From: CAVPRW01 sp046727435 [NCBI: bacterium]
GTDB taxonomy: Bacteria > Tectomicrobia > Entotheonellia > J063
Direction of reading: 5' to 3'
Length of the DNA stretch: 56,606 nt
NCBI GenBank assembly: GCA_046727435.1
Contig: JBKPCR010000333.1
Span: 1-56,606, forward strand
Shown here: one piece after another, positions 28,076 to 36,996 of the stretch
How positions within the stretch are numbered: the first letter of the stretch is position 1
Layout of the letters: each line of letters begins with the position of its first letter
Position numbers and translations under genes: made by a program
Notes under the pieces: model-generated
Told to the model about the DNA's origin: nothing
The model's database searches: none
What the model saw: the letters and a program-made list of their open reading frames with translations, nothing else

Positions 28076-28795
28076 ATGGGGTGCCAGGGATCCGGCTATC
28101 AACGGCTCGGACTGGTGGGCGTGTGGATGCTCTGGCTGCTGCATCTTGGGCTGTGCACCACTTCCGGGGGTGAAGCAGGCCAGGCCTTAGGGCCCGACGC
28201 GGTGGTGGGGCGTGTCCAAAGCCGGTATGAGCGCACGACGCGTTTGCAGGCACGCTTCCGGCAGGAAACCCGCGTGCCTGGCTTCGATCAGGTCCAGACC
28301 GGGGAAGGGCAGGTGTGGATTCTGAAACCGGGGATGATGCGCTGGGATTACACCAAGCCAGAGCGCCAAACCATCATCGCCAACGGCGAGACGCTGTGGA
28401 TCTATCTTCCCGAGGATCGGCAGGTGATTCGCGACCACATCAACCACTCTCTGGGAACGCGTACGCCTGCCCTCTTCCTGGCGGGGCAGGCCCGGCTTAC
28501 CGATCTGTTTATGGTGGCGAGGACGTCGCCCCAAGGCCCTAGCGAAGGAGGCTTGCTTCAGCTAGAATTAACGCCAAAAGGTGAAGCTTTACCCTATACT
28601 CAGGTCTATCTCGGGATCGATCCCAGCTCCTATCTGGTGAAGCTGGTACGGGTGATCGATGCCATAGGAAACATGACCGCCATGTGGTTCACCGACATCG
28701 ATACGGAGGCGGCTGTTGCGCCCTCGTTATTTCAATTTCACGTTCCACCGGGGGTAGAGGTCATGGCTCCACCCGTGTTCCCCGGGCCACGATAA
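28076..28795 (+). CDS. lolA: Outer-membrane lipoprotein carrier protein LolA
   Basis: LolA carries lipoproteins across the periplasm from LolCDE to the outer membrane. About 239 residues with a hydrophobic signal segment (LGLVGVWMLWLLHLGL) and the LolA-type fold features: ARFRQETRVPGFDQ, GQVWILKPGMMRWDYTKP and PEDRQVI. I chose ATG 28076, one base after the lpxC-fusion stop, with GGTGAGG at the right distance; a GTG at 28064 that overlaps the previous gene is possible. The tight junction means co-transcription and probably translational coupling with the ntrX-lpxC fusion. Confidence 0.92.
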   Translation: MGCQGSGYQRLGLVGVWMLWLLHLGLCTTSGGEAGQALGPDAVVGRVQSRYERTTRLQARFRQETRVPGFDQVQTGEGQVWILKPGMMRWDYTKPERQTIIANGETLWIYLPEDRQVIRDHINHSLGTRTPALFLAGQARLTDLFMVARTSPQGPSEGGLLQLELTPKGEALPYTQVYLGIDPSSYLVKLVRVIDAIGNMTAMWFTDIDTEAAVAPSLFQFHVPPGVEVMAPPVFPGPR

Positions 28796-28812
28796 TCAAG
28801 TGGGAGGCGAGT

Positions 28813-29895
28813 GTGGAAAATTTGCATATGGTGGAAATCATCCTCAAAGTCGCGATGGCCTTCTGTCTGCTCATTGTCATCCATGAGCTTGGGCATTTTC
28901 TGGTCGCGAAATATCTCGGTATCGGGGTCGAACGTTTTTCGATCGGTTTCGGGCCGAAGCTTGCCAGCTTCCGCTGGCGGGAGACCGAGTACATGTTGTC
29001 AGTGATTCCCCTGGGTGGTTACGTCAAGCTCATCGGTGATGACCCTCGCGGCGCCGATGGCGATCATCCTCGAGCCTTCCTCAATAAGCCCATCAGTCAC
29101 CGGATTGCGGTGGTGGCGGCAGGCCCGCTGGCGAACTTTGCGTTGGCGGTGGTGATTTTAGCGAGTGTGCACTGGGTGGGCGTTCCGACGCCGCAGATCT
29201 CTGAGCTGCCGGAGGTTGGGGAGGTCGTGGCCGATTCTCCGGCGCAGCAGGCCGGTTTACAACCAGGAGATCGCATTCTGATGGTGAATGGCGCACCAGT
29301 CAGCAAGTGGGAGGACCTGGTGCAGACCATCCACCGGCATGTGAATACCCCGCTTCAGCTCAGGGTGCAGCGCGGCACACAAACCTTCGACGTGACGGTG
29401 ACCCCGAAGGCAGGCAAGATCATCAAAGATTTAGAAGAGGTGGAAGTGGGGCTGATCGGCGTGGCGCCCCACATGGATTTCACGGTGATGCGTTACTCTC
29501 CGCCCGTCGCCCTGTGGAAAGGTGTGGAGAAAACCTGGGAGCTCAGCGCCCTGACCGTCGTGTCGCTGGTGAAGATGGTGCAGGGGAAGATCTCGCCCAA
29601 ACATCTCGCCGGCCCCGTAGGGATTTTTCAGATGGCTGGGCAGCAGGCGAAAGTCGGGCTGCTGCCGCTGGTCTCGTTGATGGCCGTGCTCAGCATCAGT
29701 TTGGGAATCCTCAACCTCTTTCCCATCCCGGTGCTGGATGGCGGACATATCCTGTTCTTCGCCTTAGAGGGCTTGTGGGGACAGCCTATCAGCCCACGCA
29801 AGCAGGAGATCGCCACGCAGGTCGGCTTGTTTCTGCTGGTAGCGCTCATGCTGACCGCCTTCTATAATGATCTGCTACGCATCTTTGCCAACTAG
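28813..29895 (+). CDS. rseP: RseP/RasP-type intramembrane zinc metalloprotease
   Basis: Site-2-type intramembrane protease; relatives cut anti-sigma factors or clear signal peptides in the cytoplasmic membrane. About 360 residues from the GTG at 28813 (GGAGG 5-6 nt upstream). The first membrane helix carries HELGH (H24, E25, H28), a single PDZ domain spans about 130-200 (QQAGLQPGDRILMVNG), and the second metal motif is PVLDGGH with D309. E. coli RseP has two PDZ domains; one is common elsewhere. It lies 17 bp after lolA and 19 bp before proS. In many diderms rseP sits beside lpxC or envelope genes. Confidence 0.95.
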   Translation: MENLHMVEIILKVAMAFCLLIVIHELGHFLVAKYLGIGVERFSIGFGPKLASFRWRETEYMLSVIPLGGYVKLIGDDPRGADGDHPRAFLNKPISHRIAVVAAGPLANFALAVVILASVHWVGVPTPQISELPEVGEVVADSPAQQAGLQPGDRILMVNGAPVSKWEDLVQTIHRHVNTPLQLRVQRGTQTFDVTVTPKAGKIIKDLEEVEVGLIGVAPHMDFTVMRYSPPVALWKGVEKTWELSALTVVSLVKMVQGKISPKHLAGPVGIFQMAGQQAKVGLLPLVSLMAVLSISLGILNLFPIPVLDGGHILFFALEGLWGQPISPRKQEIATQVGLFLLVALMLTAFYNDLLRIFAN

Positions 29896-29914
29896 TCTCG
29901 CCTGAGGGCCGCCG

Positions 29915-31651
29915 ATGAAACGATCCCAGCTCTTTCTGCCCACGATGAGAGACGTGCCAGCGGAAGCCGAGGTCATCAGCCATCAACTGATGCTCCGGGC
30001 TGGACTCATCCGCCGGGTTGCCGCCGGTGTCTACGCATATCTGCCGTTAGGACACCGGGTGATGCAGAAGGTAGGGCAGATCATTCGCGAAGAGATGAAC
30101 CGCGCCGGGGCGCAAGAGCTGCTGCTGCCGGCGGTGCAGCCAGCGGAATTGTGGCAGGAGAGCGGGCGTTGGGAACTCATGGGTAAGGAGATGATGCGGC
30201 TGAAAGATCGCCACGAGCGCGATTTTTGCTTGGGACCCACGCATGAGGAAGTGATCACCGACCTGGTGCGACGGGAAATCCGTTCCTATCGCCAACTGCC
30301 GCTCATGCTCTACCAGATCCAAACGAAATTTCGCGATGAGGTCCGACCCCGGTTTGGGTTGATGCGTGGGCGCGAGTTCGTCATGAAAGATGCCTATAGC
30401 TTCGACCGCGATGGCGCTGGTGCCGATGTCAGCTATCGTAAAATGTATGACGCCTACGGCGCCATCTTTTCGCGCTGTGGCCTGCAATATTCGGCGGTTG
30501 AGGCCGAGTCGGGCGCCATCGGTGGCAGTTATTCGCAGGAATTTATGGTGCTCGCCGACACCGGTGAGGATGCCATCGCCGTCTGCGATGGTTGTCGCTA
30601 TGCGGCCAACGTCGAGCGCGCCGAAATCGCCGCCGCTCCGACACCGCCGCCCGGCGAGCCGCTGCAGCCGCTCGCACCGGTGCAAACGCCTGGCCAGACG
30701 ACCGTTGAGGCCGTGGCCGCATACCTCGGCGTGCCACGCCAGGCGATCGTCAAGACGCTCCTCTACGAAGCCGATGGCCGCGTCGTCGGGGTGCTGGTGC
30801 GCGGCGATCGACAGGTGAACGAGGCCAAGCTTGCCAAACACTTGCAGGTGGGAGGAGTACGTTTCGCCGACCGTGCCACCATCGAGCGCGTCACTGGGGG
30901 ACCAGAGGGGTTGTCGGGACCGGTTGGTCTCACCGGGGTGCCCATTCTGGCGGATCACGAGGTGCGCGGCATGCGCAATATCGTCGTCGGGGCGAATGCT
31001 CCGGACGTGCACTACGTCAATGCCAATGACGGGCGCGATTTCGGTGTCGATCGCTACATCGACGTGCGGCTGGTGAATGAGGCTGATCCTTGCGCCCGGT
31101 GCGGAAAACCGTTGCGAATCGTACGCGGCATTGAGGTCGGGCACGTGTTTAAACTGGGCACGAAGTATAGCGCGTCCATGGACGCCACCTATCTCGACGT
31201 CGATGGCACAGCGCATCCCCTCGTGATGGGCTGCTATGGCATTGGCGTCGGCCGTACCGCAGCGGCTGCCGTCGAGCAGCATCATGACGCCGATGGCATC
31301 GTTTGGCCCATACCCATTGCCCCGCTGCAGGTTATGGTCGTGCCGGTCAATGTCACCGACAGTCATAGTTGGGAGACAGCCCAAGCGCTCCATAACGCGC
31401 TCGAGGCGGCCGGTGTCGAAGTGTTACTCGACGATCGCGATGAACGCCCTGGGGTCAAATTTAAGGATGCGGATCTCATCGGTTTGCCCTTGAGGGTGAC
31501 GATCGGCAAAGCCTTGGCGCAGGGACAGGTGGAACTCATGGCTCGACGAGCCCGGCGTACCACCATGGTCCGAGTGGAGGAGGCGGTACCCCGCCTGCGC
31601 CAGATCGTAGAGGGTGGGGAACACGCCTTTCCGGAACTGTTTGCGACTTGA
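29915..31651 (+). CDS. proS: Prolyl-tRNA synthetase (bacterial type with editing domain)
   Basis: Class II synthetase charging tRNA-Pro. 578 residues. Motif 2 lies in the block FRDEVRPRFGLMRGREF, a YbaK-like editing domain is inserted at about 255-390 (removing misacylated Ala-tRNA-Pro), motif 3 is GCYGIGVGRT, and an anticodon-binding domain closes the protein. It is the last gene of the rightward envelope and signalling block, 19 bp downstream of rseP. A candidate promoter and a terminator-like hairpin follow its stop. Confidence 0.97.
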   Translation: MKRSQLFLPTMRDVPAEAEVISHQLMLRAGLIRRVAAGVYAYLPLGHRVMQKVGQIIREEMNRAGAQELLLPAVQPAELWQESGRWELMGKEMMRLKDRHERDFCLGPTHEEVITDLVRREIRSYRQLPLMLYQIQTKFRDEVRPRFGLMRGREFVMKDAYSFDRDGAGADVSYRKMYDAYGAIFSRCGLQYSAVEAESGAIGGSYSQEFMVLADTGEDAIAVCDGCRYAANVERAEIAAAPTPPPGEPLQPLAPVQTPGQTTVEAVAAYLGVPRQAIVKTLLYEADGRVVGVLVRGDRQVNEAKLAKHLQVGGVRFADRATIERVTGGPEGLSGPVGLTGVPILADHEVRGMRNIVVGANAPDVHYVNANDGRDFGVDRYIDVRLVNEADPCARCGKPLRIVRGIEVGHVFKLGTKYSASMDATYLDVDGTAHPLVMGCYGIGVGRTAAAAVEQHHDADGIVWPIPIAPLQVMVVPVNVTDSHSWETAQALHNALEAAGVEVLLDDRDERPGVKFKDADLIGLPLRVTIGKALAQGQVELMARRARRTTMVRVEEAVPRLRQIVEGGEHAFPELFAT

Positions 31652-31676
31652 CGTGTTGCAACGAGTGTGCTAAGGT
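31648..31676 (+). promoter_or_regulatory. Candidate promoter overlapping the proS stop
   Basis: TTGACG (31648-31653), 17-bp spacer, TAAGGT (31671-31676). The -35 is good and the -10 poor. It would drive a leader of about 110 nt that ends in the hairpin and T-run at 31773-31799, ahead of rimP. Confidence 0.35.
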
Positions 31677-31772
31677 TTAGCCGTGCAGAATAGGACTATA
31701 GTGGCTTGACCACAGGTTCAGTGTGCCTCCCGGTTGAGCGTACTGGCCACTGCACAGGCGATGGGGAGGCAG

Positions 31773-31799
31773 AAATGGGCGATGCGCCCATTTTTTTTT
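31773..31799 (+). terminator. Intrinsic terminator or attenuator before rimP
   Basis: AAATGGGCG (31773-31781) and CGCCCATTT (31785-31793) form a 9-bp stem with a 3-nt loop, followed by T9 (31791-31799). This is the clearest intrinsic terminator in the window. It is 140 bp after proS and 50 bp before the rimP start, so it either ends the proS transcript or attenuates the rimP-nusA-infB operon. Confidence 0.75.
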
Positions 31800-31850
31800 C
31801 GGTGTGATGGTCCATAGCCGCATGCGGGATCGCTGGGGAGAACACCACCG

Positions 31851-32315
31851 GTGGAGTGCGATGCCACGATCGCAAGCCTACGACAGGCCGTTGAGCCCTT
31901 GCTGGCAGCTGAGGGGATGGGCCTCGTCGACTTGCAATGGAGTCGCCGTGGGCAACGCTGGGTCCTTACCCTCTTTATCGAGCACGAGGGGGGGGTAACG
32001 CTCGACGATTGTGCCCAGATCAGTAGACAGGTCGGGGAGCGCATTGAAGTCGACAACCTGATCGACCATGCCTACACCCTGGAAGTCTCCTCGCCGGGCC
32101 TTGACCGACCCTTGCGGACGTTGGCCGATTTTGAACGTTTTCATGAGCATCTGGTGCGGATCGTGACGACGATTCCGATTCAGGGTCGCTCGACGATTGT
32201 CGGCCGACTCAAAGGCGTCGAGGGAGAGCGCGTGTTTGTGGAAGCCAAGCGCCTTGGCACGGTGCCAATTCCCGTAACGCAGATCAAACACGCCAGACTT
32301 GAGATCGAGTTCTGA
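31851..32315 (+). CDS. rimP: Ribosome maturation factor RimP
   Basis: RimP assists 30S subunit assembly. 154 residues, starting with GTG at 31851 with GGGGAG upstream. Family features are LVDLQWSRRGQRWVLTLFIE, the CAQISRQVGE helix and SSPGLDRPLR. First gene of the canonical translation operon continuing with nusA, ylxR and infB; a terminator-like hairpin lies immediately upstream. Confidence 0.95.
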   Translation: MECDATIASLRQAVEPLLAAEGMGLVDLQWSRRGQRWVLTLFIEHEGGVTLDDCAQISRQVGERIEVDNLIDHAYTLEVSSPGLDRPLRTLADFERFHEHLVRIVTTIPIQGRSTIVGRLKGVEGERVFVEAKRLGTVPIPVTQIKHARLEIEF

Positions 32316-32330
32316 TCACCTGGAGAGACG

Positions 32331-33581
32331 GTGGTGAATCAAGAGATTCTTCGCATTATTGAGCAAATCTCCCGGGAGAAAGGGATCGAGAAGGAAGTCC
32401 TGCTCGCTGGTGTAGAAGCGGCGGTGCTGTCGGCCGCCAAACGCCGGTACGGCCCGGCCGAAAGCCTGCAGGCGCATTTTAATCCCCAAACCGGCACGCT
32501 CGAACTGACGATCGCGAAGACCGTCGCGGCGCTGCTTAAAGACCCCAAAGGCGAGATCGCTCTTGAGCAAGCCAGAGCCTACGACCTGGAGGCGAAGGTC
32601 GGGGACGTGATGCACATCCCACTCGAGGTGGAGGGATTTGGGCGCATTGCGGCACAAACGGCGAAACAGGTGATCATCCAGAAGGTGCGCGAGGCCGAGC
32701 GAGACATCATCTACAACGAGTATAAGGGGCGCGAGGGCGAACTCGTCAACGGCGTGATCCAGCGCTTTGAGAAAGGGGATATCATTCTCGACCTTGGCAA
32801 GACCGAGGCGCTCCTGCCGCGCAAGGAGCAGTCGACGCGCGAAACCTTCCAGCGCGGCGAACGGGTGCGAGCCTATATTCTCGAGGTGCGCAAGGGCACC
32901 AGCGGCCCGCAGATCATCGCCTCTCGCACGCATCCGGGGCTGGTCGAGCGCCTTTTCGAGATGGAGGTGCCGGAGATCTACGAGGGCATTATTGAGATCA
33001 AGGGCGCGGTGCGCGAGCCCAATGGCCGCGCGAAGATCGCCGTCTATTCTCGTGATCGTGCCGTCGACCCCATTGGCGCCTGCGTAGGTATGCGCGGCGT
33101 GCGGGTGCAATCAGTGGTCCAGGAACTGCGGGGCGAGAAGATCGACATCGTGCAGTGGTCGGACGACCCCGCCACCTTCGTCGGCAATGCCCTCAGCCCG
33201 GCGAAGATCTATAAGATCAACGTGAACTCGGATGGTCGCGCCATGGAAGTGATCGTCGAGGATGATCAACTCTCGCTTGCCATCGGCAAGAAGGGCCAAA
33301 ACGTCCGGCTCGCCGCCAAGCTGACCAAATGGCGTTTGGACATCAAGAGTCGCTCAGAATACGAACAGGGGCTGCGGACGACCGCAGAGGGCGCGCTCGC
33401 TGGCCTGACGGCCGCGTCAGGGGTGGTAGGAGAACTGGTGGGGGCGATGGACGACGTCGCCACACTGACGCCGGCTGACCTGGGCGCCTTGTCGGTGGAG
33501 AGTGATCCCGGACCAACGGCGGCTCCCGATCGCATGGTCGATGCCACGATGGATGGCGGCACGCATGAGCTTGAGCGGTAG
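32331..33581 (+). CDS. nusA: Transcription termination/antitermination factor NusA
   Basis: NusA binds RNA polymerase and modulates pausing, termination and antitermination. 416 residues: N-terminal polymerase-binding domain, S1 domain (about 135-200, with GDIILDLGKTEALLP), two KH domains (GACVGMRGVRVQ and IGKKGQNVRLA), and a short acidic C-terminal extension lacking the repeats found in E. coli. The start is GTG at 32331 or the adjacent GTG at 32334; GGAGAG fits either. The last 17 bp overlap the next gene. Confidence 0.97.
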   Translation: MVNQEILRIIEQISREKGIEKEVLLAGVEAAVLSAAKRRYGPAESLQAHFNPQTGTLELTIAKTVAALLKDPKGEIALEQARAYDLEAKVGDVMHIPLEVEGFGRIAAQTAKQVIIQKVREAERDIIYNEYKGREGELVNGVIQRFEKGDIILDLGKTEALLPRKEQSTRETFQRGERVRAYILEVRKGTSGPQIIASRTHPGLVERLFEMEVPEIYEGIIEIKGAVREPNGRAKIAVYSRDRAVDPIGACVGMRGVRVQSVVQELRGEKIDIVQWSDDPATFVGNALSPAKIYKINVNSDGRAMEVIVEDDQLSLAIGKKGQNVRLAAKLTKWRLDIKSRSEYEQGLRTTAEGALAGLTAASGVVGELVGAMDDVATLTPADLGALSVESDPGPTAAPDRMVDATMDGGTHELER

Positions 33582-34200
33582 AACTCGAACAGGGCGGCAT
33601 CGTCGGTCCGCCATAGCGTCCACACGAGTGGCCGAGCGCACCTGCGTGGGGTGTCAGCAGGTACGGCCGAAAGATCAGTTGATGCGGCTGGTGTGCGGTC
33701 CGAGTGGCCAGGTGCTGCTGGATATCCACGGGAAGCTACCCGGGCGTGGCGCCTACCTCTGCGCTCAGCGTCCCTGCGCTGAGCAAGTCTTGAAGAGAAC
33801 GCGATTACAGGAGGCCTTTCGGCGTGAGGTGGCCCTCGTTTCTCTCGATGAGCTGGTGCGTGCGATGGTTAGCGTCATGGCCGAACGGGCACTGGGCTGC
33901 ATACGCATTGCCCGCAAAGCTGGGCGCGTTGTCTCGGGATACACACAGGTGAGTCGTGCCTTGATGTATGAGCCGGTGGCCTGCCTCCTCGTGGCCGAAG
34001 ATACCGCACGAGAGCGACTACGTGAGTATCAGGGTTGGTGTGCGAAGCGTCAGATACCCTGCCGCTCGTTCCTCACGAAGGCGCGGTTGGGCGAACTCGC
34101 TGGGCGGGACGAAAGTAGTGCGATGGGGATTTTGGATCCACGCTTGGGCGAACGTCTGATCGGGTATATCGAGGGGATGAGCCGGTTGACGGAACGGTAA
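33565..34200 (+). CDS. YlxR (DUF448) domain fused to an L7Ae-like domain
   Basis: About 211 residues. The N-terminal half is the YlxR RNA-binding domain (RTCVGCQQVRPKDQLMRLV, then GKLPGRGAYLC), and the C-terminal half resembles the L7Ae/YlxQ RNA-binding fold (ALGCIRIARKAGRVVSGYTQV). The two are separate genes in Bacillus; the fusion is known from other bacteria. Expected to act in RNA binding or RNase P modulation, by family. The ATG at 33565 overlaps nusA by 17 bp, and infB begins 12 bp downstream after GGAGG. Confidence 0.88.
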   Translation: MSLSGRTRTGRHRRSAIASTRVAERTCVGCQQVRPKDQLMRLVCGPSGQVLLDIHGKLPGRGAYLCAQRPCAEQVLKRTRLQEAFRREVALVSLDELVRAMVSVMAERALGCIRIARKAGRVVSGYTQVSRALMYEPVACLLVAEDTARERLREYQGWCAKRQIPCRSFLTKARLGELAGRDESSAMGILDPRLGERLIGYIEGMSRLTER

Positions 34201-34212
34201 GGAGGTGGCCAG

Positions 34213-36357
34213 ATGGGGGTGAGGGTCTATGAGCTGGCACGGACGTTAGGGCGCTCTAGTAAAGACCTCATGCACGAACTGAAAAAACAAGGCATCGAAT
34301 TGAAAAGTCACATGAGTAGTATCGATGAAGAGACCGCCGAGCTTGTGGCTGACTTGCTGAAGACATCGCTGGCACCCTCGGTCAAGGATACGCCAGTGGT
34401 ACCACCAGTGGTTGAGGAAGAAGAGGAAAGCGTTGAAAATACCCTCAGCACATCCCCGACGGCTGTGACCGTGGAGACGACGGTACCAGCGCCCGTGACC
34501 CCAACGCCGGTGGTGATTCAGGAGCCGCCGTCTGTCGTGGTCGAACCCCCGAGGGCAGCCGCCGTTGAGGCACCGGCGGTCGTCAAAGCTCCACCGGAAA
34601 AGCACCTGCGACTGGGTGAGGCTGTGACGGTGAAAGAGCTCGCGGAGAAGATGAATGCACGCCCGGCCGAGGTCATTCGGCTCCTAATGAAGCTGGGCGT
34701 CATGGCCACGATCAATGCGGTGATCGACCTTGAGAAAGCTACAGCGCTGGCCCAGAGCTTCGGCTATAGTGTCGAGGCCGCAGCGGGCGATAGCGGAGAC
34801 GCCTTCATCGACGAGGAAGATAGCGCGGAAAATCTGTGGCCACGGGCGCCTGTGGTGACCGTGATGGGCCATGTCGATCACGGCAAAACCTCATTGTTAG
34901 ATGCTATCCGTGCCACCAATGTGACGCAGAGCGAGGCCGGTGGCATCACGCAGCATATCGGCGCCTATGCGGTAAACACCACGCGGGGCAACGTCGTCTT
35001 CCTCGATACCCCTGGCCACGAAGCCTTCACCGCCATGCGTGCCCGCGGTGCACAAGCAACAGATATCGTCGTCCTGGTTGTGGCGGCGGACGATGGAGTC
35101 ATGCCGCAAACCGTCGAGGCCATTACGCATGCGCGGGCAGCAAATGTGCCAATTGTGGTGGCGATCAATAAGATCGATCTCCCAAATGCCAACCCCGATC
35201 GCATCAAGCAACAGCTCAGTGACCATGGTCTGGTCCCCGAGCAGTGGGGCGGTGAGACGATTTTCGTCGAGGTCTCAGCTAAGCGCAAGCAGAATATCGA
35301 TGAGCTGCTCGAGATGCTGTTGTTGCAGGCGGAAATTCTCGAGCTGCGCGCCAATCCGTCACGACGTGGCCAAGGGGTGGTCATCGAGGCGGAGCTGGAT
35401 AAGACTCGCGGGCCAGTGGCGACCCTGTTGGTGCAGAAAGGCACCGTGCGTATCGGCGATGCCTTCGTCGTCGGCATGCACTATGGGCGTATTCGTGCCC
35501 TCCTCAACGATCGCGGAGAGAAGATCCCCGAGGCCGGACCAGCCACCCCGGTCGAGGTCATCGGTATGTCAGGCGTTCCGCTGGCGGGCGATCTCTTCCA
35601 AGTCGTGACCGACGAGAAAAAGGCGCGGCAAATCGCCACCCTGCGCCAGCAACGTCGGCGTGAAGAGCACATCCAGCGTACGTCGCGGGTGACCCTGGAA
35701 GATCTCTATCGCCAAATTAAAGAGGGCGAGGTCAAAGAGCTCAATGTGCTCATTAAGGCCGATGTGCAGGGATCGGCCCAGGCGGTGCGCGATACCCTGG
35801 AGAAGCAGAGCACCAGTGAGGTGCGGTTACGCGTCATTCAGGGGGCGGTGGGCGGCATCACTGAGAGCGATGTCATGCTGGCGTCGGCCTCGAATGCGAT
35901 CATCATCGGTTTCAACGTCCGACCGACCCCCAAGGCGAGCGAATTGGCTGAGCGTGAGGGCGTCGATGTCCGCATGTATACCATTATTTACGATTTGATC
36001 GGCGACGTCAGAGCCGCGCTGGAGGGTCTGCTGGAGCCGGAGGTGGCCGAACACATCATGGGCCGTGCCGAGGTGCGCGAGACTTACCATATCCCACGCA
36101 TTGGTGTCGTGGCCGGCTGCTATGTCACCGAGGGCACCGTCACCCGCAACGCCGAGTGCCGGCTGCTGCGCGACGACGTCGTGGTCTATCAAGGCCGCAT
36201 CGCCTCGCTCCGCCGCTTCAAGGAGGATGTCCACGAAGTGAGTAGCGGCTATGAATGCGGGATTGGGCTCGAACGCTTCGCCGACATCAAGCGCGGGGAC
36301 ATCATCGAGCCATTTGTGCGCGAGCAGGTCGCCAAGAAGCTAGCCGCGCAAAGCTAG
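34213..36357 (+). CDS. infB: Translation initiation factor IF-2
   Basis: GTPase that brings initiator fMet-tRNA to the 30S subunit. 714 residues: an IF2_N domain at the N-terminus, a proline/valine-rich linker, a second IF2_N (about 137-185), then the G domain with G1 GHVDHGKTS (from 219), G3 DTPGHEAF and G4 NKID, domain II, and the C-terminal tRNA-binding domains. GGAGG precedes the ATG at 34213. In the usual place after nusA-ylxR. Confidence 0.98.
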   Translation: MGVRVYELARTLGRSSKDLMHELKKQGIELKSHMSSIDEETAELVADLLKTSLAPSVKDTPVVPPVVEEEEESVENTLSTSPTAVTVETTVPAPVTPTPVVIQEPPSVVVEPPRAAAVEAPAVVKAPPEKHLRLGEAVTVKELAEKMNARPAEVIRLLMKLGVMATINAVIDLEKATALAQSFGYSVEAAAGDSGDAFIDEEDSAENLWPRAPVVTVMGHVDHGKTSLLDAIRATNVTQSEAGGITQHIGAYAVNTTRGNVVFLDTPGHEAFTAMRARGAQATDIVVLVVAADDGVMPQTVEAITHARAANVPIVVAINKIDLPNANPDRIKQQLSDHGLVPEQWGGETIFVEVSAKRKQNIDELLEMLLLQAEILELRANPSRRGQGVVIEAELDKTRGPVATLLVQKGTVRIGDAFVVGMHYGRIRALLNDRGEKIPEAGPATPVEVIGMSGVPLAGDLFQVVTDEKKARQIATLRQQRRREEHIQRTSRVTLEDLYRQIKEGEVKELNVLIKADVQGSAQAVRDTLEKQSTSEVRLRVIQGAVGGITESDVMLASASNAIIIGFNVRPTPKASELAEREGVDVRMYTIIYDLIGDVRAALEGLLEPEVAEHIMGRAEVRETYHIPRIGVVAGCYVTEGTVTRNAECRLLRDDVVVYQGRIASLRRFKEDVHEVSSGYECGIGLERFADIKRGDIIEPFVREQVAKKLAAQS

Positions 36358-36361
36358 GCCT

Positions 36362-36643
36362 ATGGTCGTTGGCATATGCAGTATCGATCTCCGCATTCCG
36401 GGTAACGACAGCCTTAAAGGCAAACGGAGCGTGGTCCGCAGAATTAAGGAGCGCGTCAAGAATACCTTTAATGTCTCGGTCGCCGAGGTTGAGGACCTTG
36501 ACCAGCTGCAGCGCGTCGGCTTAGGTATCGCCTTCGTCAGTAACGAAGCAAGCCACGTCCACAGCACGCTCAGCAAGGTGGTCAATTTCATCGATCACTT
36601 GTATGTCGCGGAGATCATCGATTATCACATCGAAGTCTGGTAG
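36362..36643 (+). CDS. DUF503 (YlxP-like) protein
   Basis: 93-residue cytoplasmic protein of the DUF503 family, commonly located between infB and rbfA. The hallmark is SLKGKRSVVRRIKERVKNTFNVSVAEV followed here by a DQLQRVGLGIAFVS core (quoted in two overlapping parts, about residues 17-60). The role is unknown, but the context suggests ribosome or translation function. It starts 4 bp after infB and ends 5 bp before rbfA. Confidence 0.9.
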   Translation: MVVGICSIDLRIPGNDSLKGKRSVVRRIKERVKNTFNVSVAEVEDLDQLQRVGLGIAFVSNEASHVHSTLSKVVNFIDHLYVAEIIDYHIEVW

Positions 36644-36648
36644 GCTCG

Positions 36649-36996
36649 ATGCACCCCTACAAACGCTCTGAACGTCTTGGAGAGCTCATCCTGGCGGAAA
36701 TTGCCGAGCTGATCACGCGCGAGATCAAAGACCCACGCATCGGGTTTGTCACCTTCACGCGGGTTGAGATGTCGGACGATTTGCGGCATGCCAAGGTCTT
36801 CGTCAGCAGCTTTGGCGCGGAGCCAGAGAAGACGCGCACGCTTCAGGGTCTCTCCAGCGCTACGGGATATATGCGCCGCCATCTGGGACGGGCCTTACAC
36901 CTGCGCTATACTCCGGAGCTCTCCTTCCTCCTTGATGATTCGTTGGAGCATGGAGCAAAAATTGCGCAGATCCTCCGCCAACTCCATGCCGGATAA
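36649..36996 (+). CDS. rbfA: Ribosome-binding factor A
   Basis: RbfA is a KH-type 30S maturation and cold-shock factor. 115 residues with YKRSERLGELILAEIAELI at the start, the central DPRIGFVTFTRVEMSDDL and the closing YTPELSFLLDDSLEHG. It overlaps truB by 11 bp (ATG at 36986), indicating translational coupling. Confidence 0.95.
   Translation: MHPYKRSERLGELILAEIAELITREIKDPRIGFVTFTRVEMSDDLRHAKVFVSSFGAEPEKTRTLQGLSSATGYMRRHLGRALHLRYTPELSFLLDDSLEHGAKIAQILRQLHAG

Noticed and set aside
30047-31393. Very long antisense frame (about 448 codons) within proS
   Set aside because: The histidine- and arginine-rich composition is typical of the antisense frame of a GC-rich gene. The sense frame is an unmistakable prolyl-tRNA synthetase, and there is no promoter or ribosome binding site for the antisense one.
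33565-34200. YlxR-L7Ae fusion as a novelty
   Set aside because: Fusions of these two domains are known from other bacteria; annotated as a feature but not reported as new.
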